From Diabrotica undecimpunctata (lineage: Eukaryota; Arthropoda; Insecta; Coleoptera; Chrysomelidae): 64,000 bases of DNA. This document shows, one piece after another, positions 33,701 to 42,685 of the stretch. The position numbers and the translations under genes were made by a program. The notes under the pieces were generated by a model. The model was not told the origin of the DNA. It worked only from the letters and a program-made list of their open reading frames with translations, and searched no databases. Every line of letters starts with the position of its first letter. Position 1 is the first letter of the stretch. The stretch lies in assembly GCF_040954645.1 (NCBI RefSeq), contig NC_092811.1, forward strand, positions 119,237,343 through 119,301,342, given 5' to 3'.

Positions 33701-34162
33701 GCCTCAGGGATAAACAAATTAAATAACTTATAAAATATTTGACTGATCGGGGGGAAATTTCGCACAAATCTAAAAGATAGTAATTCCTTGATGTTTAAAT
33801 GTATTAATACCATTTTATTTTGTTAATAAAAAAATTAATAAAATTTATAAATTAGTGCAAAAAAACTGCTTTTTTGCAAATATCTCTGTAAATTATTTAT
33901 CAATTTTAATTAAAAAAAAACGGGAAAATAAAGATATTGTTGACATAAAAAAATGACATAAATATTGTTTATTTAAAATATAAGGGAAAAAAGTTATAGA
34001 CAAAAAATCAAATTGTGACCATAAATTATTGCTTAAAAAAAAACGCAAGGTAAAACTAGGAGTATCTTTTCATCTATTCATCATCTAGTATCCCCCACCT
34101 ATGTCTTAAAAGCTTCAGATATCTGCGAAACATTTTTCCACCTTTTTTTAACCAGACTGGGC
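30713..34162. mobile_element. 3.45-kb foldback element with ~0.9-kb inverted arms
   Basis: The outermost inverted sequences are GCCCAGTCTGGTTA at 30713 and its reverse complement ending at 34162, flanked by TA on both sides. Inverted similarity continues through both arms: GTTTCGCAGATATCTGAAGC (30760s versus 34110s), TTAATTGATAAATAATTTAC-like centres, ACAGACTTGTATGTACAACC versus the matching segment near 33480, and the junction segment TAGGAAAGTGGAGG (31600) versus CCTCTCCACTTTCCTA (33265). The arms are diverged by substitutions and a few indels. The centre contains a LINE endonuclease fragment. No transposase is visible. TA target duplication suggests a Tc1/mariner-type mover, but this is inference. 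Confidence 0.85.
31640..32705 (-). pseudogene. LINE-A endonuclease and linker segment captured in the foldback
   Basis: A continuous open frame encodes the second half of an APE-type endonuclease and the pre-RT linker: ILMGDLNAKVGQGKVGE, NRNDRGDRLIQFCQSKDFVI, RNQIDYIMIARRYHNAV, YPGADIGSDHNPVVTVIEA, KGWMTQDILDLMEQRRKMKN, DAFNMHKKVKEITG and AIRNAKNGKANGPDEISTEL. It stops abruptly after TIILNF, before the polymerase, and begins abruptly before ILMGDLN. Both ends lack LINE termini, so it is an internal piece, not a simple 5' truncation. The open frame spans more than 350 codons, so it is relatively young. Confidence 0.9.
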
Positions 34163-35667
34163 TAATAAACAGTGACAGTCACTAAAATTTTACAATGAAG
34201 CATTTAAATAAATATTTAGTTATTTCATGCTTTAAACAAAAATATATTTTCCTTCATCTAAGGTGTGTCGATAAAAATTAGGTTAAAGCATTTTTGTTTT
34301 TTGTTTTTTTTTTTGTTTTGTTTATTCTATTTTATTTTTAAATTTAAAATAGGTACTTACTAGTTCTTGAGCTAAGTTAAGAAATTAATATATAAAGTTT
34401 TAGGCTAATTTTCGTAAAAAATGGTTTGTCAATATGTATGCTAGGGTGGATCGAAAAATCGAAGTTTCGAAAACAGTTTTGGAATAGTGCGCTAAAGTTG
34501 CCAAACCTAATCTTTATTTGCGATTTTTCAAAAAATGTTTATCTTCTGACCTCTACCGTGGGTTTAAAAAATTAAAAAATAAAAAATACGAACTTCCGAT
34601 TTTAATTGAAAAGTTAAGTAATAAGTGTAATTGAAATATCTTTGAAAGATGTAATTTTTATTCCTCTACCCACTCCCTACCCTCCCTTTTAATTTTGATC
34701 ATTTATTGTTTGTAGTCTGATTTTTTATAAATTTTGGCATATCTTCACGAATATTTCTAGAGATTGGGTGTGACAGGAAAATATAGCGATGTTGATGGTT
34801 TTTTCAGGAGAACCGAAAATAATATTTTTGAAATCCTCTACTTTCAAACTTTGAATCAATAGAGAGAAAGTTATTTTATTGTTTTGTTAATCAATCAGAT
34901 CAATATAATTATCTGCGTAAAAATTAGATTGAGGAGTAGTAAAACGTCGAATATAAGATGAATCGGCGAGTATCATGCAGCATACATAGCAGAAGATTTT
35001 CCTTCCTCTTCTTCTTCTTCTTCTTCCTCTTTATAAGCAATTCTGCTTATGCATTGGCGGATTAATACCTCTATCGAAGGTTGTCCCTCCATTTTGCGCG
35101 GTCGTCCGATACTTCTTCTACCCATTGGTGACATCTCTTGCTATTTTGACGACACGGGTCTCCTCCATTCTGCTTATGTGATTATTCCATCCTTTTTTCT
35201 ATTTTGTGTCCATTCATTTATACACTGTACGTTACGTTTTCTTCTGTCTTCACTTCTCTTTCGATCTCTCAGCGTATTTCCTGTAATTCTTTTCATTACT
35301 CTTATCTCTGCCGTTTCCAGTAGCCTATGCGTTGTTGCTGTGTCGGGTCTTGTTTCTGAGGCGTATGTCATTATTGGTCTTACACTGGCTTTATAAATTC
35401 TTGACTTCATCTCAGTTTCAATATGTCTATTTCGCCCTATAGTGTTATTAAGGCATCCTGCCAGTCTATTTGCTTTTTGTACTTGATCTCTTACTTCTTT
35501 TTCTAGGTCTCCATAGCTAGACAGTGTAATTCCCAGGTATTTTAATTCCATTACTTGTTCAATACTGATGCCATCAATTTGTATTTTACATCTGGTTGGT
35601 TCTTTGCTGACTACTATTGTTTTTGTTTTCTGAGATGAGATAGTCATATTAAATTCTTTTGCTCTTA

Positions 35668-37747
35668 ATTTATATTTAAATGGGAATAAGCCACAATTAA
35701 AGGTTAAAATACGTTTATTGACGTTTCAATTTCCACTTCGGAAATCGTTCTCAAAATACAAACATTATTAAATTAAACAAATTTTGTTTTTTGTTACTTA
35801 GTGAAAAATTCTTCTAATAATTTAATTTTATCTGACTCATCTATATTGACAATTCAGACATACCTTATACATTTTAAAGTAGACGACTTTAAAATGATAT
35901 TGCCATTATCGTTGAGTTGCGTTCCTGGGACGACTTTACTTATAAGATAGTTCATTCGATTACATGAAATCAACTTTAACTTGAGAATATCCGTCAGAAA
36001 AGATCATAACATGTAATTCGTCTTTAAAAAGACAAATACATGCCATGATGACAGTAAAATTCTCCTGTTAGTGATTCCATAGTAAATTATGAGGGAAATA
36101 CCAGAAAAAAAACCTCATAATACTATCCCGACATGGTAAGTATTTGATCGTGCATTTAGTTTACCTTCAATAAACATCAAATTCCGATTTTATATGTTTG
36201 TTATTTAAAAAACATAAATGATGTATTCTCTATATGTTACTGACTTACCAATACTGGTATTTTCCTTTTAATAACTTCCTCTTTCAATATGGGTAACCAG
36301 ATCCTACTACATTCTGCCGAGGAATTCGCGACACAATTGGTTTCATTTAGCATAATTAGAGCCGCTTCTTTGATTTTTCTCTTTTTACCATCCGTTTCTT
36401 TAAAGACTATAGACTATATTTGAATCATTCCATTGAACCCTATGTTCATTATCCCATGCGTGTTTACAGATTTGAGATCTATCAAATTCTCTATTTTTAA
36501 TATAGGATTGATGTTCACTTATTCTAACATTTAATGGTCTTGATGTTTCACCTAAATAAAATTGATCGCATTCACAAGATGAAACAACTTAGAACAAGAT
36601 CCTACAGCATATGCAAGGAATAATACGAGGAAAAGAACAATACCATACATAAAAGGATTATCGGAAAAGCTTAAAAGGATAGGAAATAAATTCAACATTT
36701 CAACAACATTCAAAACAACAAACACGTTGAGATCTATTTTGTCCAAAACCAAACCTAACAATGAACAAGAAAGGACAAAGAATTGCATTTATAAAATACC
36801 TTGTGACTGCGATCAGTTTTATTTAGGTGAAACATCAAGACCATTAAATGTTAGAATAAGTGAACATCAATCCTATATTAAAAATAGAGAATTTGATAGA
36901 TCTCAAATATGTAAACAGGCATGGGATAATGAACATAGGGTTCAATGGAATGATTTAAATATAGTCCTAAAAGAAACGGATGGTAAAAAGAGAAAAATCA
37001 AAGAAGCGGCTCTAATTATGCTAAATGAAACCAATTGTGTTGCGAATTCCTCGGCAGAATGTAGTAGGATCTGGTTACCCATATTGAAAGAGGAAGTTAT
37101 TAAAAGGAAAATATCAGTATTGGTAAGTCAGTAACATATAGAGAATACATCATTTATGTTTTTTAAATAACAAACATATAAAATCGGAATTTGATGTTTA
37201 TTGAAGGTAAACTAAATGGACGATCAAATACTTACCATGTCGGGATAGTATTATGAGGTTTTTTTTCCTGGTTTTTCCCTCATAATTTACTGTGGAATCA
37301 CTAACAGGAGAATTTTACTGTCATCATGGCATGTATTTGTCTTTTTAAAGACGAATTACATGTTATGATCTTTTCTGACGGATATTCTCAAGTTAAAGTT
37401 GATTTCATGTAATCGAATGAACTATCTTATAAGTAAAGTCGTCCCAGGAACGCAACTCAACAATAATGGCAATAACATTTTAAAGTCGTCTACTTTAAAA
37501 TGTATAAGGTATGTCTGAATTGTCAATATAGATGAGTCAGATAAAATTAAATTATTAGAAGAATTTTTCACTAAGTAACAAAAAACAAAATTTGTTTAAT
37601 TTACTAATGTTTGTATTTTGAGAACGATTTCCGAAGTGGAAATTGAAACGTCAATAAACGTCAAAACGTATTTTAACCTTTAATTGTGGCTTATTCCCAT
37701 TTAAATATAAATTAATTTAAAATGCCACAAGAAAATAGCTTCAGAAC
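35668..37747 (+). mobile_element. Penelope-like element, inverted-arm form, 16-bp target duplication
   Basis: Direct repeats AATTCTTTTGCTCTTA at 35652-35667 and 37748-37763 flank the insert, and removing it restores the LINE-B frame (AKEF/NMTIS). The insert is a near-palindrome: 35668-36578 is the reverse complement of about 36803-37714, around a 225-bp unique centre. A 30-bp extension (37715-37747, ending ATAGCTTCAGAAC) exists only on the right. The centre plus right arm encodes the C-terminal GIY-YIG endonuclease part of a Penelope protein. The reverse-transcriptase part is missing. Inverted terminal-repeat arrangements are known in Penelope-like elements; the 5' truncation inside the GIY-YIG module is seen directly. 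Confidence 0.9.
36583..37134 (+). CDS. Penelope GIY-YIG endonuclease C-terminal fragment
   Basis: An open frame without a plausible start of its own, the remainder of a Penelope polyprotein. It has the connector KGLSEKLKRIGNKFNISTTF, LRSILSKTKPNN and then CIYKIPCDCDQFYLGETSRP with LNVRISEHQ, the GIY-YIG core (here IYK...FYLGET, with the conserved Arg and His-containing RISEH). The CxC pair is typical of Penelope linkers. It ends ILKEEVIKRKISVLVSQ. Such endonucleases nick target DNA for reverse transcription. No polymerase is attached, so it is not autonomous. Confidence 0.88.
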   Translation, partial: NNLEQDPTAYARNNTRKRTIPYIKGLSEKLKRIGNKFNISTTFKTTNTLRSILSKTKPNNEQERTKNCIYKIPCDCDQFYLGETSRPLNVRISEHQSYIKNREFDRSQICKQAWDNEHRVQWNDLNIVLKETDGKKRKIKEAALIMLNETNCVANSSAECSRIWLPILKEEVIKRKISVLVSQ

Positions 37748-39359
37748 AATTCTTTTGCTCTTATGTTAAATTTGTGGAGCAGTCTTTGCAGAATAAATTC
37801 ATCTTGGGTTGTCAATATTGGGTCGTCTGCGTAACAGAGTATTTTGATTTCTTTGTTTCCCATTATGTATCCCCTTCCTTTGTTAACGGTTTTAATGATT
37901 TCATCCATGATCAAATTGAAGAGAATGGGGCTCAATGAATCCCCTTGCCTTATTCCGCTGCCTATTTCTATAGGTTCTGTAAGTTGTCCATCTATTCTGA
38001 CATCCATTTTGTTGTTTTGGTAGATGTTATCGATAGTTTTTATAATATTTAGGGGAACTTCTCTATTATACAGAAGCTGGATTACATCTTTGAGTCCTAC
38101 TCTGTCAAACGCTTTCTTTAGGTCAATCAGACACCGAAATGCTGGTCTATTATACTCTAGTGATTTCTCAGTAACTTGATTTATAACGAATGTTGCATCT
38201 GTACACGATCTTCCACTATGAAAACCCGGTTGTTCATCTGCTAAACTTATCCTCTGATTTATTAGCACTTGTAAAATTTTAGTTGTAAGTTTTAGCGTAG
38301 TATTTAACAACTTTATACCTCTGTAGCTTTCTGGCTGTTTTTCATCTGCTTTTTTGAATAGTAGAATTAGTTCGCTCGTTCTCCATTCTTCCGATATTTT
38401 ATTGTGCTTTATAATTTTCTCAATTAATGTTTTTAATTGTTCTGTCATTGCTGCTCCACAATATTTCAGTAACTCGTTTGGTATCCCGTCTTTACCTGCC
38501 GCTTTTCTGTCCTTCAGAACAGAAACAGAACAGAAGATTTTCCGGATGTACAAAATAGGCATTTCTTTGAATTGCAGGGACTATAATACTTTTTAAATAT
38601 GGCTCTAGATATCGACTACGTTTTATTGTTTTTAAAAGATTCTTTTCACCATTTACACATGATGATTTGCGTTTAATCTGAAACCATAAAGGAGCATACA
38701 CCGTGACAATAAAGGTCAGTTCCTTTAATTCTGATGTTGGATTTTCAGTACTAACATAAAGACGTAGAATATTATTTGCCAGTGGGCTATCAAGAATGAT
38801 TTAACTTTCCAGGGCTTCGGTTTAATAAACCGACAGAACATTCCACTGTACAAATTGTGAAACAAATTTGAAACAAATATTTCTAATCGATACTTAAGTC
38901 AATTAAATCTACTTCTGGCAAGTTACAGTCAATAATATAATAGTTTACAATTGGCATATTTTCGCACTGCGCTATTTGATTTCCTATAGTTCCTGCAAAA
39001 GTTCTTGGACCTTGAGTTTGACCGTCAAGCTTTTGGAAAAAATGCCTTTAAGGCAATTCATTAGCGTGAAGCTGACAAACAAATCTGGTCTTCTTTGATC
39101 TAGTAAAAACCCCCATTCATTTTTAGGTGCCTTTTTTTCCTTGTCACCAGAACATTGTTCAAAAATTTCCCATTTGCAAGAGCTGATATCAAACAGACGA
39201 GTATTCTCAGTTTGAAATTTGAAATGGTAAAACACGTTTTCTTGTTACGGTAGGAATAAAAGCTTTCTGCCACGTACTTAAAATTTTGTCAGAAAGTGTG
39301 TTAGATATCTTAAAAACCGTTGGTTTCTTTTCTGAGTTTGGAGATTTTAAATTATACCT

Positions 39360-42228
39360 GGACACTGGACACTTATATTATACCTGGTTGTCCAGCTTAC
39401 CTAGGTAAGCTGGACAACCTAATAGCTGAAATGGATCGCCTTAAGATAAATATATTCGGTATCAGCGATGATCAATGGCCCGATTCAGGAAAACTAGCCA
39501 CAAACAACGGCATGATGTATTACGTTGGTAACAATGATCCAAGACATCGATATGGAGTTGCCATTCTTGTAGACAAAGCGACAAATAAATCAGTAGTTGG
39601 TTTTACTCCCTACTCAGAGAGATTGATGATGATCCAATTGCAGACATTCTCTAAAAAGATAAACATTGTACAAATATATGCACCAACTGCCGACAAAGAT
39701 GAGACCGAGATAGAGAGGTTCTACATGCAATTGAACGAAATCATAAGATCCACAAAAAAAGATGATATATTGTTGGTGATGGGAGATTTCAACGCCAAGG
39801 TTGGAAAAGGAAAAGTGGACGGATGCGTGGGAGAATTTGGCTTGGGAGAAAGAAATGAAAGAGGGGACAGACTTGTCGAATTCTGCCAAAGCGAGGAGAT
39901 GGTAATAATGAATTAAATTAAATTTAAATTACCTAAAAGAAGACTTTATACTTGGAAATCACCTGCGGATTCAGAAGACAACATTGTTCGAAACCAGATA
40001 GATTACATTTTAATAAAATCTAGATATAAAAAAGCTATAAAGTCTCTGAGAACATACCCCGGAGCTGACATAAATTCAGACCATAATCCATTAGTAGGCG
40101 TAATGCAGATAAAATTGAAGAAGATCCAAAAACAAACAAATATACCACGGTTTGATGTCTCAAAGATAAAAGAAGAACCTATACGTCAGAGCTTAAAACA
40201 AGAAATAAATGATAACTTAAAGAAAATCAAACAAAACGTGATAAAAACAACAGATGTTAATGACAAATGGAACATAGTACAGGAAACTTTAATAAAGGCA
40301 GGAGAAAAGCTACTGCAGACAAAAATAAGAAAAAAACAGAGATGGATGACTTCAGAAATCTTAGATCTAATGGAGGAAAGAAGGAAACATAAAGGCAGTA
40401 GTAAAGCAAAATACAAGGAACTACAGAGATTGATAGGAAAGAAAATAGAAGAGGCCAAATCCACCTGGCTTGCTAATCAATGCAGTGAAATAGAGGCATA
40501 TGCTAAACAGTACGATAGCTTTAACATGCATAAGAAAATAAAGGAAATGACAAATACACTGAGAAAAAAGAAAGATGCCCTTCTGAAAGACGCAAATGGA
40601 AAAATCATTATAGAAATTAAAGAGAAATTAAAAAAAATGAAAGACATGCATAACAGATCTGTTTGAGGATAATCGGCAAGAACCGGAAGAAATCGACAGC
40701 GAAACGGGGCCAGAGATCATAATAGAGGAAATCGAACAAGCAATACGAAACGCAAAAAACGGAAAAACTGTAGGTCCAGACGAAATACCTGCGGAACTAC
40801 TGAAATGTCTAGACGATGAAACTCTACCTGTACTTCTGGACCTATTTAATGAAGTATATAAAACTGGAAAAATCCCACAGGAATGGTTGGTGTCCACCTT
40901 TGTAGCAATACCAAAAACAGTATATGCCAAAGATTGTTTAGACTATAGGACAATATCACTAATAAGCCATACCCTCAAAATATTTCTAAAGGTGATTCAT
41001 GGAAGATTATATAGAAAACTAGAAGATGATATGGATGATACTCAGTTTGGGTTCCGCAAGGGACTGGGAACGAGAGAGGCATTGTTTGCTTTTAATGTCC
41101 TCTCTCAAAGATGCTTAGATATGAACCTAGATATTTATTCCTGTTTCATCGACTTCGAGAAGGCATTCGACAGGGTCCGACATGAAAAACTAATAGAAAT
41201 ACTGAGAAACAAAGATATAGACAGACGAGACTTACGAATCATTATCAATCTGTATTGGAATCAAAAGGCCAATATAAAGATAGAAGAACAAAAGTCCGAA
41301 AATATAGATATAAAGAGAGGAGTAAGACAGGGCTGTGTTCTGTCACCATTACTGTTTAACGTGTACAGTGAAGCCATATTCCAGGAAGCGATAGCGGATC
41401 TGGGTGATGGAATCTCTGTAAACGGAAGAATAGTAAATAACATAAGATTCGCTGATGCCACCGTTATAATGGCAGACACCCTGGAATCGCTACACGAATT
41501 GGTAAATAAAATTAACGATTATTGCATTAGATACGAACTAAAAATAAATAAGAGAAAAACTAAATTCATGATTGTCTCAAAAACGCAACATGGAAATGAA
41601 AGATTAATGATAGAGCAAACCCAAATAGAAAAAGTAGAGACATATAAATATCTGGGAACCTGGGTTGATGACAAAAATGACCAAAGCAGAAAAATCAAAG
41701 TCCGAATTGAAACTGCAAGGCAAGCATTTGTGAAAATGAAGACAATGCTTACCAACAGAGACCTTCAGTTGCATCTCAGATTGAGGGCTCTAAGATGTTA
41801 CATATTTTCTATCTTACTATACGGAATGAAAGCTTGGACATTGAAGAAACAACACATAAGGAAAATAGAAGCGTTCGAAATGTGGTGTTACAGAAGAATA
41901 TTAAAAATTCAGTGGGTTCAAAGGATTACCAATGCTGAGGTACTACGACGTCTAAATAAGGAGTTAGAAATTATGAACAGCATAAAAAGAAGAAAACTAG
42001 AATATTTGGGTCACATAACCAGAGGAGAAAAATATGAGCTGCTGAGAATTATTATGCAAGGAAGGATCCAAGGAAGAAGAAGCATAGGAAGAAGACGCAT
42101 CTCCTGGCTGAAAAACCTTAGAGAATGGTTTAACTGTAGTTCACTACAACTTTTCAGAGCAGCAGCTAACAAAGTGAACATAGCCGTTATGATATCCAAC
42201 CTCCGATAGGAGATGGAACTTTAAGAAG
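39360..42228 (+). mobile_element. Longest LINE-A copy, 11-bp target duplication
   Basis: Direct repeats AAATTATACCT at 39349-39359 and 42229-42239 flank it; the 3' end is TTTAAGAAG plus target. It encodes nearly all of an APE endonuclease (KLDNLIAEMDRLKINIFGIS, VQIYAPTADKDETEIE, VMGDFNAKVGKGKVDG, NQIDYILIKSRYKKAIKSL, SDHNPLVGVMQIK), the linker to about 40666, and RT plus C-terminus in one 440-codon frame (40887-42209). Defects: a stop at 39914, a frameshift near 40640, and RT box RFADATVIMAD in place of xADD. The very 5' end of the endonuclease is missing, and the junction carries a palindrome. The element is dead, but it is the best reference for the family in this window. Confidence 0.95.
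39386..39419. repeat. Perfect 34-bp palindrome at the LINE 5' junction
   Basis: GGTTGTCCAGCTTACCT (39386-39402) is followed immediately by its exact reverse complement AGGTAAGCTGGACAACC (39403-39419). The right half is the first LINE-A coding sequence; the left half is an inverted copy of it. Upstream, 39360-39385 repeats GGACACTGGACAC and a second ATTATACCTGG, resembling the target site. This looks like snap-back or template-switch repair at integration. Confidence 0.9.
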
Positions 42229-42239
42229 AAATTATACCT

Positions 42240-42640
42240 TGTCTATTTGGTCTCTTGCAATTCTCTCTTCTTGATCTGCTGGTGACTGCAGGTATATAGC
42301 CTTCTCTTTGGCGTTTTGAATAATGTATTAGCTATAACAAAATTATTGTTTTGGCAAAATTCGATAAGCCTGTCACCCCTTTCGTTTCTGTTGCCCAGAC
42401 CATATCCTCCTGTACATTCTTCTACTTTTTCTTCCCCAACCTTTGCGTTAAAGTCTCCCATTATAATTGTTACATCTTGCGTTTTAATTGATTTTAAAAT
42501 GTTGTCTAGGTCTTCGTAGAAAGTTTCGCTACATCTGCTGTAGAGAGCAGAGGATGTAATTTTATCCAAAAGTCGTAATAATACTTTCTTATTACCGTTA
42601 CTAAATGTAACTTTTGGTGGGTATTCCAATTTAATTTGTC
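42240..42640 (-). pseudogene. Older LINE endonuclease fragment
   Basis: The frame 42629-42243 encodes ALYSRCSETFYEDLDNILKS, DVTIIMGDFNAKVGEEKVE, NRNERGDRLIEFCQNNNFVI and KTPKRRLYTCSHQQ, the middle of an APE-type LINE endonuclease, on the opposite strand from the neighbouring LINE-A. It is cut off at both ends. Its left part (to about 39300) is separated from it by the inserted LINE-A. Confidence 0.85.
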
Positions 42641-42685
42641 AATGTTTTTTTTTTAATTTTGCGATTATCGATCCACTATAATATA

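Larger units (their letters stand above)
35003..38530 (-). mobile_element. LINE-B copy 2, 13-bp target duplication, split by a Penelope element
   Basis: Direct repeats CAGAAGATTTTCC at 34990-35002 and 38531-38543 delimit the insertion. From 38520 leftward it encodes RT (KDRKAAGKDGIPNELLK, SWEW-type ISEEWRTSELILLFKKAD, CLIDLKKAFDRVGLKDVIQL, GSGIRQGDSLSPILFNLIMD, EIKILCYADDPILTTQDE) to HKFNIRAKEF, continues after the Penelope insert with NMTISSQKTKTIVVSKEP, MELKYLGITLSSYGDLEKE and ASVRPIMTYASETRPDTAT, and ends in a GAGGAAGAAGAAGAAG tail at 35005-35031. The YADD box is intact, but the 5' end, including the endonuclease, is absent and the C-terminus is shifted. Confidence 0.95.
34680..39300 (-). 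pseudogene. Unidentified transposon-like gene, host of the three-layer nest
   Basis: Minus-strand fragments from right to left: SDKILSTWQKAFIPTVTRKR (about 39290-39230), WGFLLDQRRPDLFVSFTLM (about 39115), then a decayed stretch and YAPLWFQIKRKSSCVNGEKN with SRYL and IQRNAYFVHPENLL (38700-38550). Across the inserted LINE the frame continues at 35002 with LCMLHDTR, SSYIRRFTTPQSNFYADNYI and FSCHTQSLEIFVK (to about 34750). I recall the combination YAP.WF.IK, IQRNxYFxHPENLL and CHTQ from a repetitive protein family in aphids, Hydra and other animals, function unknown. The family name is not known to me. Multiple stops and shifts make it a relic. Confidence 0.6.
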
